Positions 1 to 8,275 of a stretch of 37,902 nucleotides of DNA are shown here, piece by piece. Within the stretch, counting starts at the first letter, position 1; each line of letters starts with the position of its first letter. The position numbers and the translations under genes were made by a program. Below the pieces are notes generated by a model. It was not told the origin of the DNA. It made no database searches and saw only the letters and a program-made list of their open reading frames with translations. Location: NCBI GenBank assembly GCA_009873655.1, contig WAIB01000024.1:1-37902 (forward strand), written 5' to 3'. This stretch comes from Nitrospinota bacterium (lineage in GTDB: Bacteria > Nitrospinota > Nitrospinia > Nitrospinales > VA-1).

Positions 1-26
1 TGCGATCATCAAAAACAGACCCCTTT

Positions 27-56
27 TTGACAGGCATAAGGTATCCCCCCGATTAT
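27..56 (+). promoter_or_regulatory. candidate sigma70 promoter for the BON lipoprotein gene
   Basis: A perfect -35 hexamer TTGACA (27-32) is followed after 18 bp by GATTAT (51-56), a 4/6 match to the -10 consensus. Transcription would start near 63, about 60 bases before the ATG at 123. A 7-bp inverted repeat (GTATCCC 41-47, GGGATAC 58-64) overlaps the -10 and could be an operator, but this is inference. Confidence 0.45.
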
Positions 57-122
57 AGGGATACACTTAAAAGGTTTTACCGGTTATAAATAAAATAGAA
101 AATTAATAGTTTGGAGGCGGTA

Positions 123-758
123 ATGGAAGTAAAAATGATTCGGGGGTTGTCAGGGTTACTATTGATGGGGATTTTATTGTTCCTGACGGGGTGTCAATCA
201 GTAGTTACTTCCGCAGCGCAAAAAGCCTGGGAAAACCGAAGTACGGAAGATCAGGTCACCGACGCAAAAATTCATACCGGCATTCTTGACCGGGTAAAAA
301 ATAAAGATAAAGGGCTTTTGCTGGATATCGGTGTGGATGTCTGGGGGCAGCGCGTGATGATTAACGGTACCCTGGATGACAATAATACCCGTTCTGAAAT
401 TAAAAGTCTGGCTCGGGAGAATTCCCGAATAAAAGCTCTCTACAATGAATTCCAGATCGTTTCAAAAGCTGAAAAAGAAGCCCGGCGGGAACAAAAGGAA
501 AAAGGCGATGACGAAAAAAGCGGGACAGGGCAGGCGGTTAATGATTTCTGGATTGAAACTAAAATAAAAGCACAGCTATTGGCCAACGGAAATGTGAGTT
601 CGGTGAATTATTTTTATCGCTCTGCTCAAAATAAGGTTTATGTGATTGGTGAATCCGGCACAAGTGTTGAAAAGGAACTGGTGTTGAGTATTATCCGTGA
701 AACCGAGGGCGTGAAATCGGTCACTGAATATATTGAGGTGACATCCGCCTCGTATTAG
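123..758 (+). CDS. BON-domain outer-membrane lipoprotein (OsmY/DolP-like)
   Basis: This 211-residue protein has a lipoprotein signal: a hydrophobic stretch ending in the lipobox L-T-G-C, with the acylated Cys at residue 24. Two consecutive BON-like (phospholipid-binding) modules follow: about residues 40-110, and 135-205 with the typical sequence around V-Y-V-I-G-E and a terminal V-K-S-V-T-E-Y-I. A charged Glu/Lys linker separates them. BON proteins of the OsmY/DolP type bind membrane lipid and support envelope integrity, so a periplasm-facing membrane anchor is likely. I chose the ATG at 123 because GGAGG (113-117) lies 5 bases upstream; a TTG at 111 is in frame but overlaps that site. It converges on the next gene with a 16-bp gap. 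Family identity is good; specific function is unknown. Confidence 0.85.
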   Translation: MEVKMIRGLSGLLLMGILLFLTGCQSVVTSAAQKAWENRSTEDQVTDAKIHTGILDRVKNKDKGLLLDIGVDVWGQRVMINGTLDDNNTRSEIKSLARENSRIKALYNEFQIVSKAEKEARREQKEKGDDEKSGTGQAVNDFWIETKIKAQLLANGNVSSVNYFYRSAQNKVYVIGESGTSVEKELVLSIIRETEGVKSVTEYIEVTSASY

Positions 759-774
759 ATTTATCCAAGCCGGA

Positions 775-1902
775 TTATTTAAAACTTCGCCGTTGCAGGT
801 AGATTTCGACCGTATTTTTGAAATTGCTGGCAACGGCGATGTCGCTCATGCCGCTGTGATTATAGTCGCCACTGGTGATCGCCAGCACCGTGCCCCCATC
901 CACCACATAATCACGTGTGGGGTAATGAAAGCTTCCGTTTGGGTTGCGAACCACCAGTGAAAAACTGCTGGAGCGGGAATTTGCAACCGCAACATCCTTG
1001 AGCTTGTCGGGATTGAAATTTCCAGCGGTCAGGGCGAAGGGTCCACCCCCTCCTGAAAATGAGATGGGTTCCGAAAAGCTGCCATCTCCGTTGGAATAAA
1101 GCATATACAGGTTGTCACCCTGGCCGGAAGCAAATACCAGGTCGGATTTTCCATCGTTGTTCATATCTTCCAGAATGACGGCAAGAGGAACCAGTTGCTT
1201 TGCGTAAACTCTGGGTTTTTGAAAGGTGCCGTTTCCGTTGCCCAAAAAAACCCGAATGGAACTGAAACTCGAACTGCTGGTGGCCAGGGCAATATCTTGA
1301 TTGCCATCCCCATTGAAATCTTCTGAAACCCCTGAAAACGATCGTGACCCGGATAGGTAAGTTTTCCCTTTTTTAAAATAGCCATCTCCTTTCCCGATAT
1401 AAATTTCCATCTGGTCGAAGGTCAAGGTCACCGCCGCATCGAGTTTTTCATCGTTGTTGAAATCGGCGAGGATTACGTTCAAAGGAACTTTTCCCGTTTT
1501 TATTGGGATCGGTTTTCTAAAACTGCCGTCACCGTTTCCCGGCAACACCACAAACATTTCTTCCCCACGCGAATTGACCACCAGATCGGGAATGCCGTCG
1601 CGATTGACATCCCCCTGGGCTGCCATGGTGGGTTCTTCGGCGAGCCGGATGTGGCGGGCATTATGGAATGTGCCGTCGCCCTTTCCATAGAGCAGGCTCA
1701 GACTGCTGTCTTTTGAGTTTACGGTTACCAAATCCGGTTCTCCATCCAAATTGAGATCGTGGGTTAATAGAAAAGCCGGTCCTTTGCCGACCGGCATCAC
1801 ATCGAATTTGTATAGCAAGTCGGGTGGCGGAGAGGGGAGATCGCAACCGAATAAAGCCAAAAGGCCGAAAAACCAAAGGGGGATTGATTTACGTGGATTC
1901 AT
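775..1902 (-). CDS. FG-GAP/VCBS-repeat beta-propeller lipoprotein
   Basis: A 375-residue secreted protein with a lipobox L-F-G-C (Cys20) after a short hydrophobic signal, so probably lipid-anchored. The mature part is built from about seven repeats carrying the calcium-binding signature D-x-N-x-D-G-x-x-D (for example DLNLDGEPD, DVNRDGIPD, DFNGDGNQD, DMNNDGKSD), each followed by a beta-strand such as L-Y-G-K-G-D-G-T-F. That is the FG-GAP/VCBS integrin-alpha-like propeller. Two blades are degenerate (NNDEKLD and NPDKLKD). Such proteins are usually surface-exposed adhesion or scaffold proteins; no enzymatic motif is visible. It is monocistronic as far as can be seen, with divergent rpsF upstream. 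Confidence 0.85.
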   Translation of the reverse strand: MNPRKSIPLWFFGLLALFGCDLPSPPPDLLYKFDVMPVGKGPAFLLTHDLNLDGEPDLVTVNSKDSSLSLLYGKGDGTFHNARHIRLAEEPTMAAQGDVNRDGIPDLVVNSRGEEMFVVLPGNGDGSFRKPIPIKTGKVPLNVILADFNNDEKLDAAVTLTFDQMEIYIGKGDGYFKKGKTYLSGSRSFSGVSEDFNGDGNQDIALATSSSSFSSIRVFLGNGNGTFQKPRVYAKQLVPLAVILEDMNNDGKSDLVFASGQGDNLYMLYSNGDGSFSEPISFSGGGGPFALTAGNFNPDKLKDVAVANSRSSSFSLVVRNPNGSFHYPTRDYVVDGGTVLAITSGDYNHSGMSDIAVASNFKNTVEIYLQRRSFK

Positions 1903-1993
1903 GAATTTGTTGGAAGATGGTTAACACCCTGTTTTTAAATTTCTTGATTTTGGATAAGGTCTATGAAAAGATTACCTTCTTTTTACCAGATAT

Positions 1994-2059
1994 GATAATT
2001 TAGTGTTCATATAATTTAGAAGATGGTCTTATCCCTTGCTCCAACTTTTGAGTTGGGGC
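1994..2059 (+). promoter_or_regulatory. rpsF operon leader: -10 candidates and a stem-loop
   Basis: GATAAT (1994-1999) and a perfect TATAAT (2010-2015) are candidate -10 boxes; neither has a good -35. Downstream, GCTCCAAC (2038-2045) pairs with GTTGGGGC (2052-2059) around a 6-base loop, an 8-bp stem with one G-U pair. CCC (2033-2035) can add pairs to GGG (2064-2066) across an internal loop. This sits in the 5' leader of rpsF, where many bacteria carry an S6:S18-binding autoregulatory RNA. I cannot see the conserved CCG bulge clearly, so the link is tentative. Confidence 0.35.
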
Positions 2060-2127
2060 TAATGGGTCTGCTGAAGTATTAGAATTCATTCAGCATTCCC
2101 TTTTTAAAACCCATGAGGAGGTACCTA

Positions 2128-2502
2128 TTGCGTTCTTACCAGAGTGTCCTGATTTTAAAACCCGATATTGAAGAATCCCGCGTAGATGAAGCTCTCGGAA
2201 AAATAGGGGAGTTCATAAAAAGTAACGGCGGCGCCATTTTAAAAACAGAAAAGTGGGGCAAAAAGCGCCTGGCCTACCGCGTTAAGAAAAACCGTTTTGG
2301 AATTTATCTTAACCTTTACCATACCCTGGAGCCTTCCGGTGTCGTTGACCTGGAAAAAAAATACAAACTCTTTGACCTGATTATCAAGTTTATGGTTGTC
2401 AGCTTGACAGACGATGAGCTGGAAAGGGCATTGGGACGTAAAGAAGAGGCTGAAGGGGGAGAAGAAAGTGAAACCACCTCAATTTTGGGTGATGAGGACT
2501 AG
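2128..2502 (+). CDS. rpsF: small ribosomal subunit protein bS6
   Basis: A 124-residue bS6 protein of the 30S platform, where it pairs with bS18. The start M-R-S-Y-Q-S-V-L-I-L-K-P-D matches the family start M-R-x-Y-E-x-V-F-I-L-x-P-D. Central W-G-K-K-R-L-A-Y-R-V-K-K and a glycine/acid-rich tail are typical. I chose the TTG at 2128 because a perfect Shine-Dalgarno AGGAGGT (2116-2122) lies 5 bases upstream; the in-frame ATG at 2113 sits on that site. It is the first gene of an operon with ssb, rpsR, a DUF2232 gene, rplI and dnaB. A leader stem-loop at 2038-2059 may mediate autoregulation. Confidence 0.96.
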   Translation: MRSYQSVLILKPDIEESRVDEALGKIGEFIKSNGGAILKTEKWGKKRLAYRVKKNRFGIYLNLYHTLEPSGVVDLEKKYKLFDLIIKFMVVSLTDDELERALGRKEEAEGGEESETTSILGDED

Positions 2503-2542
2503 CTTTATCAATTTAAACGATAAGAATACCGGATAATTAAAA

Positions 2543-2935
2543 ATGGCTTCTTTTAATAAAGTACTCTTAATGGGGAACCTGACAAGAGATCCCGAACTTC
2601 GATATACATCTGGGGGAACAGCGGTTGCCAGCTTTGGACTTGCGGTCAATAGAAAATTCAAGCAGGGCGAAGAATGGAAAGATGAAGTTTGTTTTGTTGA
2701 TATTACCGTTTGGGCAAAGCAAGGTGAGAACTGCGCAGAATATTTGAATAAAGGCAGCCTGGCTTTTATTGAAGGCAGATTGAACTACCAGACCTGGGAG
2801 GCAGAAGGGGGCCAGAAAAGAAGCAAGCTGGAAGTGGTGGCCAATAATGTACAGTTTTTATCAAAGCCGGGAACAAAAATGGACATGGGCTCAGGTCCGG
2901 ATTCTGTTTCCGATGCTGACGATATCCCATTTTAA
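2543..2935 (+). CDS. ssb: single-stranded DNA-binding protein SSB
   Basis: A 130-residue SSB that coats single-stranded DNA during replication and repair. The N-terminal OB fold is clear: NKVLLMGNLTRDPELRYT near residues 5-22, then the family's F-x-L-A-V-N-R and V-D-I-T-V-W-A-K-Q blocks. The short linker ends in the acidic tip D-A-D-D-I-P-F, which recruits replication and repair partners. Length is short for the family because the linker is brief. It lies between rpsF and rpsR, a classic arrangement. The Shine-Dalgarno site is weak; the ATG gives the standard start. Confidence 0.97.
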   Translation: MASFNKVLLMGNLTRDPELRYTSGGTAVASFGLAVNRKFKQGEEWKDEVCFVDITVWAKQGENCAEYLNKGSLAFIEGRLNYQTWEAEGGQKRSKLEVVANNVQFLSKPGTKMDMGSGPDSVSDADDIPF

Positions 2936-2961
2936 TCAAACTATAAATAAAGAAGGTAATC

Positions 2962-3207
2962 ATGGCTGAGCAAACTAAAAAACGTTCATTTTTTTCACAA
3001 AAAATCTGTCGGTTTTGCAACGATGATGACAGCAAAGTTTATATCGATTTTTTCGATATTAAGGCATTGAAACCCTTGATTTCCGAGAGAGGTAAAATTG
3101 TTCCCTCAAGAATTTCCGGAAACTGCGCCAAGTGCCAAAGGTTGTTAACAAGGGCGATTAAGAGGGCCCGTAATATCGCATTACTGCCTTTTTCTGTTCA
3201 GCATTAA
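2962..3207 (+). CDS. rpsR: small ribosomal subunit protein bS18 (zinc-ribbon type)
   Basis: An 81-residue bS18 that forms the 30S platform with bS6. The core L-K[16 protein letters not shown] and [14 protein letters not shown] is diagnostic. Two CxxC pairs (C16/C19 and C55/C58) make it a C+ form that should bind zinc; E. coli bS18 lacks them. A ribosome-binding site AGAAGG (2951-2956) precedes the ATG. The stop is 2 bases before the next gene. Confidence 0.96.
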   Translation: MAEQTKKRSFFSQKICRFCNDDDSKVYIDFFDIKALKPLISERGKIVPSRISGNCAKCQRLLTRAIKRARNIALLPFSVQH

Positions 3208-3209
3208 TT

Positions 3210-4163
3210 TTGGATCAAAGACCACAACCGCAAAATTTTTTGTTGCCTGTAGCTCTGGTTTTTGCGGTTCTAATTGCTCTTGTGGTTTTTCCACCCTTAG
3301 GGGCATTGGTAGGGATACTTTCCCCTTTTCCGCTGGCTTTTATTTTTTTACAGCGGGGTAAACAACCAGCACTGGTTTTGATGGCCCTTATCTTTGGTGT
3401 CATCTGGTTTTTAGTGGGGCAGAACCAGGCTCTGCTTTTCATGGCTGAGTATGCCGTGATGGCGATTATATTGGGTGAAATGATCCGTGCAGGATTTCCC
3501 GGAGACCGGTGCATCGGCGCATCGGCACTGATTTCAGGGGGGGTGTCCCTTTTCCTTTTGGTGGCCTTGGTAGGGGACCAGGATTCGACCGTTAAAGAAT
3601 TTTTTGAGAAGCAGATAAGGGCTCACTTCGCGCAATCGATTGAAACTTTTGAATCGGTCGGGGAAAATAAGGCAGAAGTAGAGAACATGAAGGCGTTTGT
3701 GGAAAAAATGGTAGGGGGATTTGCCTCTTCCTATCCCGCATTCGTTCTCGTGGGGTCTTTAATAAGCGCCGTGGCAAATTATAGCCTGTTGCGATTAGTA
3801 TGGGGGCGCATTTATGGGCCGGGACTGTTTCCGGAGAGTTCCTTTGCCGAATGGGTCTGCCCGGAAAATTGGGTGTGGGGTTTCATCGCGGCCAGCATGG
3901 CATTGTTTCTCGGTCAGGGAGTGGTTGCAGAGGCAGGGCTGAACTTATTTGTCGTAATGATGGTTGTCTATTTTGCTCAAGGAATGAGCATCGTAGTTCA
4001 TTTTTTAAAGGCAAGAAAAGTTCCGGTTTTTTTCTGGTTTGTTCTTTTTATTTTAATTTTTGCCCAACCCCTTCTAATTGGCCTGGTAGCGGGTATGGGC
4101 GTATTTGATATATGGGTGGATTTCAGAAAAATAAGAAACCCTGTTTCAAGTGAAGAAAGTTAG
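3210..4163 (+). CDS. DUF2232 (YybS-like) polytopic membrane protein
   Basis: A 317-residue integral membrane protein with about eight hydrophobic segments, starting at residues 10-30 and ending near 285-305. A soluble stretch near residues 128-170 is rich in Glu and Lys. Composition and position between rpsR and rplI match the DUF2232 family, whose function is unknown. The start is a TTG two bases after the rpsR stop, without a visible Shine-Dalgarno, so it is probably translated by coupling; an internal start cannot be excluded. Confidence 0.8.
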   Translation: MDQRPQPQNFLLPVALVFAVLIALVVFPPLGALVGILSPFPLAFIFLQRGKQPALVLMALIFGVIWFLVGQNQALLFMAEYAVMAIILGEMIRAGFPGDRCIGASALISGGVSLFLLVALVGDQDSTVKEFFEKQIRAHFAQSIETFESVGENKAEVENMKAFVEKMVGGFASSYPAFVLVGSLISAVANYSLLRLVWGRIYGPGLFPESSFAEWVCPENWVWGFIAASMALFLGQGVVAEAGLNLFVVMMVVYFAQGMSIVVHFLKARKVPVFFWFVLFILIFAQPLLIGLVAGMGVFDIWVDFRKIRNPVSSEES

Positions 4164-4189
4164 TCGTTTATAGGAAAGGAAAATAATTT

Positions 4190-4699
4190 ATGAAGCTGTT
4201 GTTGAAAGAAGATGTAGACGGGCTTGGATTTTGTGGTGATGAAGTGGAAGTTAAAGATGGATATGGAAGAAATTTCCTGATTCCAAAAGGGAAAGCTTTG
4301 CTGGCCACGCCAAATAATCTAAAGGCCTTCAATCATCAAAAAAGAATTGTTCAGGCTAAAGTTAAAAAGGTAACCGCCATTGCCCAGGGAGTTGCGGATG
4401 AAATCACCAAGGTGACCCTTCAGACAAAGAAAAAAATGGGCGAGGGTGGAAAAATGTTTGGCTCTGTGACCGCCCAGGAAATTTCTGATTTGTTGAAAGC
4501 AAAGGGAGTTGAAGTTGACCGCAGAAAAATTCAAATTCAGGAACCCATTAAAAAGGCGGGTGAATACACGATCCCGGTCAAGCTTCACCCCGAGGTAACC
4601 GGGCAGATCAAGCTCACCGTTGAAGGGGAGAAGGTTGAAGAAAAAACGGAAACTGAAGAACAAAAGGAAGCACCGGAACAACCTCAAGAAGAAAAATAA
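4190..4699 (+). CDS. rplI: large ribosomal subunit protein bL9
   Basis: A 169-residue bL9, an elongated protein at the base of the L1 stalk. The N-terminal domain is typical (MKLLLKEDVDGLG, G-Y-G-R-N-F-L-I-P-K-G-K-A), followed by the long connecting helix and the C-terminal domain with G-K-M-F-G-S-V-T. The last 20 or so residues form a Glu/Gln/Lys tail beyond the usual length of about 148. GGAAAGG lies upstream of the ATG. It is fifth in the rpsF operon, just before dnaB. Confidence 0.97.
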   Translation: MKLLLKEDVDGLGFCGDEVEVKDGYGRNFLIPKGKALLATPNNLKAFNHQKRIVQAKVKKVTAIAQGVADEITKVTLQTKKKMGEGGKMFGSVTAQEISDLLKAKGVEVDRRKIQIQEPIKKAGEYTIPVKLHPEVTGQIKLTVEGEKVEEKTETEEQKEAPEQPQEEK

Positions 4700-4725
4700 T
4701 CCCATTTGGTTGAGCATAGAAAATC

Positions 4726-6108
4726 ATGGCAGATGCCCTGACCGAAATCTCTCTGAACAAACTCCCTCCCTATAACAAGGAGGCCGAACAGAGTGTGCTG
4801 GGTTCCTGCCTGCATTCCACCGAAGCCATTGCCAAGGCCCTCGAAGTGCTCACTGAAGAGGATTTTTATAAGGCCGCCAATAAAAAAATCTTCATTGTTA
4901 TGCGGGAGCAGTTTGAGGCCAATGAGCCCATTGATGTTCTTGCCCTCGCCGACCGGTTACGAAAAAAGGATGAACTGGACAACGTAGGAGGCCTCGAATA
5001 CCTGAGTCTGCTTGAGGATTATGTTCCCACGGCCACCGCTGTCACTCACCATGCAAAAATTCTCAGGGAGAAAAAGATTCTCAGGGATCTGATTCAAACC
5101 GCTACGGATATCGTTTCAAACAGCTATAGTGACCGGGAAGATGTGGACACTCTTTTGGATAAAGCGGAGCAGTCCATATTTGAAATTTCAGAGAAGAGAA
5201 CCAAGCCCAGTTTTTTCAAACTCCCTGATGTAATCCGGGAAAACGTTTCCAACCTGGAAAAACTTTCGATGAAGCCGGGCATGGTTACCGGCATTTCATG
5301 CGGTTTCACAGACCTGGATAATATGACCGCCGGATTTCAACCTTCCGACCTGATCATTCTTGCGGCCCGGCCCAGTATGGGAAAAACAAGTTTTGCCCTG
5401 GACATCGCTCGTTTTGTTTCTTTGCACGAGGCTATCCCTACCGCCATATTCAGCCTGGAAATGTCCAAACAGCAATTGGGAGTCAGGTTGCTTTGTTCGC
5501 AGGCAAGAGTAGATTCATCAAAAGTCAGAACGGGTTACCTTGCAAAAAGCGACTGGCCGAAAGTTCACGATGCCGGTCGCAGACTATCAGAAGCCAAAAT
5601 GTTTATCGATGACAGTGCCGCTCTCACCGTATTGGATGTCAGGGCGAGGGCTCGCAGACTGGCCGCGGAACAGCCTCTCGGACTCATCATCATTGACTAT
5701 TTGCAGTTGATGCAGGGACGCGGAAATACAGAAAGCAGACAGCTGGAGGTTTCGGAGATTTCACGCGGGTTAAAGGCCTTGGCCAAAGAACTCAATGTGC
5801 CTATCCTCGCCCTTTCACAGTTAAGTCGCGCGGTTGAAAGTCGGACAGATAAGCGTCCCATGCTTTCAGACTTGAGAGAGTCAGGCTCCATTGAGCAGGA
5901 TGCGGATGTCGTCATGTTCATTTACCGCGATGTGGTCTATAACCCGGAAACGGATGATCCGGGAAAAACGGAAATCCTGGTTCGAAAACAAAGGAATGGC
6001 CCTATTGGCGATGTTCGATTGCATTTCGAAAACCAGTTCACCCGGTTTTTTGACCGGGCTGAAAGGGATGATGTGCCACCCGAAGCGGAAGATATCGGTG
6101 GTTTTTGA
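4726..6108 (+). CDS. dnaB: replicative DNA helicase DnaB
   Basis: A 460-residue hexameric 5'-3' helicase that unwinds DNA at the fork. The N-terminal helical domain begins P-P-Y-N-K-E-A-E-Q-S-V-L-G-S. The RecA-like domain has Walker A A-R-P-S-M-G-K-T-S (K220, T221), the F-S-L-E-M-S block, Walker B L-I-I-I-D-Y-L-Q-L-M, L-S-Q-L-S-R and D-L-R-E-S-G-S-I-E-Q-D-A-D. Length is normal and there is no intein at the usual insertion sites. It ends the ribosomal operon; a TPR gene follows after 34 bp. Confidence 0.97.
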   Translation: MADALTEISLNKLPPYNKEAEQSVLGSCLHSTEAIAKALEVLTEEDFYKAANKKIFIVMREQFEANEPIDVLALADRLRKKDELDNVGGLEYLSLLEDYVPTATAVTHHAKILREKKILRDLIQTATDIVSNSYSDREDVDTLLDKAEQSIFEISEKRTKPSFFKLPDVIRENVSNLEKLSMKPGMVTGISCGFTDLDNMTAGFQPSDLIILAARPSMGKTSFALDIARFVSLHEAIPTAIFSLEMSKQQLGVRLLCSQARVDSSKVRTGYLAKSDWPKVHDAGRRLSEAKMFIDDSAALTVLDVRARARRLAAEQPLGLIIIDYLQLMQGRGNTESRQLEVSEISRGLKALAKELNVPILALSQLSRAVESRTDKRPMLSDLRESGSIEQDADVVMFIYRDVVYNPETDDPGKTEILVRKQRNGPIGDVRLHFENQFTRFFDRAERDDVPPEAEDIGGF

Positions 6109-6142
6109 TCTTTTCATTTATAACGGCAAAAGGAAATCCCCC

Positions 6143-7018
6143 ATGGTTGCAGTTACCTTACTTTTGATTTTTAGTATTTCATTCAATCCTGCACCCCTGT
6201 TTGCGCAGGTTCACCCCGGGTATGAAAATTTTAAATTGTCGGCTAAAGATGAAGCTGAATTGCTTTTTGCAAGGGGCCGTTATAAAGAGTCCATTGAAAA
6301 ATTTAAGGAGATACTCAAATCAGAAAAGGAGACGAGTTATATTTTCCGCATGATGCTGAAAGCCTGGCAGGCAATGCAAGATCTTGGCAGTGCAGAACAG
6401 TTTTTGAAAAACTACCCCAGACCTGACTCCACCCATTTCTGGTATGCGACCGGATACTTAAATTATCTCAAGGGTGAATACACTCATGCCGAAAAAGCTT
6501 TTATACAGGCAATCGAGAGGGAAGCTGAAAACGGCCTTGCATGGAACAATTGGGGCGCCATACTCTCGGAAAAAAAACAGTACGAACTTGCGGTAGACAA
6601 AGTTAAAAAAGCAATTGATGTAAACCCGAAAGAACCCATGTTCGTTTGGAACCTCAATAAAATTTATAAGGAAATGGGGGAGCCCGATCGATTTAAAAAC
6701 GAATATAAAAATCTTCTTCAGCAGAATTCCCAACTTGCCTGGGCGTATGGAAAAATTCTGGTGCGAGTGATCCGGCAAAGGGCATTTGGCTCTTACTCAA
6801 AGGGCGAACTGGACCAGGCAATTGCTGGGTTTGAAGAGATGCTGAAAATTTACCAGGAAATAGGGGACACAAAAGGTCAGGTTCCTGCTTATTTTAGTTT
6901 GGGGCTTCTTCATGAAGAAAAAGGAAACGGCCAAAAAGCCCGGGAATATTTCAAGCGAGTATTAGCAATAAACCCGAACCACATCCAGGCGCGGGATAAA
7001 ATTAAAACGTTAGATTGA
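6143..7018 (+). CDS. periplasmic TPR-repeat protein
   Basis: A 291-residue exported protein. The ATG at 6143, preceded by AAAGGAAA, gives a clean signal peptide with cleavage after A-P-L-F-A-Q near residue 22. The reading frame stays open upstream into dnaB, but that part is the shadow of dnaB. The mature protein is a series of TPR-like helix pairs, clearest near residues 90-125 (Y-L-N-Y-L-K-G-E-Y-T-H-A-E-K-A-F), 125-160 (W-N-N-W-G-A-I-L) and at the C terminus (Y-F-S-L-G-L-L-H-E-E-K-G). It is probably a scaffold or assembly factor in the periplasm; partner unknown. It follows dnaB by 34 bp. Confidence 0.8.
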   Translation: MVAVTLLLIFSISFNPAPLFAQVHPGYENFKLSAKDEAELLFARGRYKESIEKFKEILKSEKETSYIFRMMLKAWQAMQDLGSAEQFLKNYPRPDSTHFWYATGYLNYLKGEYTHAEKAFIQAIEREAENGLAWNNWGAILSEKKQYELAVDKVKKAIDVNPKEPMFVWNLNKIYKEMGEPDRFKNEYKNLLQQNSQLAWAYGKILVRVIRQRAFGSYSKGELDQAIAGFEEMLKIYQEIGDTKGQVPAYFSLGLLHEEKGNGQKAREYFKRVLAINPNHIQARDKIKTLD

Positions 7019-7110
7019 TAGCAATGTTCAATCAGAGTTGAAAGGCAGGCTTGTTGGCGAATCCAGTTATTCGAGAGAGCTGTTGTTACCGCGCTTTTGG
7101 GATTTAACTG

Positions 7111-7140
7111 TTGACAAATAAGGAATTTAAGCGTTAGGAT
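7111..7140 (+). promoter_or_regulatory. candidate sigma70 promoter for the M23 peptidase gene
   Basis: TTGACA (7111-7116, 6/6) and TAGGAT (7135-7140, 4/6) are separated by 18 bp. Transcription would begin near 7147, about 40 bases before the GTG start, with the AAAAGGAG ribosome-binding site between. Confidence 0.5.
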
Positions 7141-7186
7141 TGGGAAGTTTGCAAAGTTCCAAAATTTGCAATAAAAAGGAGAAAGA

Positions 7187-8116
7187 GTGCAAAAAGACGA
7201 ATTTACGGTAGTTGTATTTCCTGGGGCTATGGGTTCCCCAAAAAAGTTCTGCCTGCCCAAAAAATTTGCAAAACTGGCCTTTACCATCATCGGTGTTTTC
7301 CTTTTAGGTTTCCTTGGCTCTTCCGTTTATTTTGTGCAGCAATATTTGGAATTGCGTGGCAATGATACGGAACTGGCAAAGCTTCGAAAAGAGTCGAAGA
7401 TAAGGAAAATTCAGGTCGAAAAGTTTTCCCATCAGGTTAAGAATTTTGAAACCGAGATGGCTCGGCTGGAGCGGTTTGAGAAAAAGCTGCGGGTCATCAC
7501 TGCACTTGAAAATTCTCCGAAATCGGTTGAAAAGAACTGGGGTGTCGGTGGTCCTTTTGGTTTGACTGCAAGCAGCTTTAATACGGCTATGGGTCGTGGG
7601 GCCGCAAGCATGATTGAACGTTTATCGAATGGTCTGGACCATTTGGATAAACAGGCAAAAATACAAAGCATCAGTTTTCAGGAATTAGATAACTTTTTCA
7701 AAAACCAGAAATCGCTTCTTTCTTCTACCCCGTCCATCTGGCCCACCCGCGGCTGGGTTACTTCTGGGTTTGGTTTTCGAAAATCTCCATTTACGGGATT
7801 GCGTGAAAAGCATGAAGGCTGGGATATTGCCGCTCGGTCCGGTTCACCGGTCAGGGCCACCGCCGATGGAGAAGTTGTTGTTGAAGGAAGAGAATATGGT
7901 TATGGAAATATGATAGAGATCAGCCATGGATATGGTGTGGTAACGCGCTATGGTCATAACTCCAAACATCTGGTAAAAGTGGGTGACCGTGTCAAACGCG
8001 GCCAGGTGATATCACTGGTGGGAAATACGGGAAGAAGCACAGGACCTCATTTGCATTATGAAGTTCTATTGCATGGCGTTCCTGTTAGCCCTAAAAACTA
8101 TGTCCTCGAAGACTGA
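7187..8116 (+). CDS. M23-family (LytM) murein endopeptidase, membrane-anchored
   Basis: A 309-residue protein with a single membrane segment near residues 27-50, a Lys/Glu-rich coiled coil near 60-100 and a C-terminal LytM domain. The zinc motifs are intact: H209-x3-D213 in H-E-G-W-D and H288-x-H290 in G-P-H-L-H-Y-E-V. It should cut peptidoglycan cross-links in the periplasm, or act as a regulator as some LytM proteins do; the complete ligands favour an active enzyme. The GTG start is supported by AAAAGGAG just upstream and by an upstream promoter. secA follows after 159 bp. Confidence 0.93.
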   Translation: MQKDEFTVVVFPGAMGSPKKFCLPKKFAKLAFTIIGVFLLGFLGSSVYFVQQYLELRGNDTELAKLRKESKIRKIQVEKFSHQVKNFETEMARLERFEKKLRVITALENSPKSVEKNWGVGGPFGLTASSFNTAMGRGAASMIERLSNGLDHLDKQAKIQSISFQELDNFFKNQKSLLSSTPSIWPTRGWVTSGFGFRKSPFTGLREKHEGWDIAARSGSPVRATADGEVVVEGREYGYGNMIEISHGYGVVTRYGHNSKHLVKVGDRVKRGQVISLVGNTGRSTGPHLHYEVLLHGVPVSPKNYVLED

Positions 8117-8275
8117 TCTGATCTTGTTCCGGTTGGTGTGTTGATTTTATATTCTGGCAGATTCCCTTCCCCACTTGAATTTATTTCTTAAAAACTCGGA
8201 CGGCAAGGCGGCTTGTTGTTTGTTATCGGTTTAACTTGTTCCCTGTTTATAAAAATTTCCCCGGTTTAAATCTCA

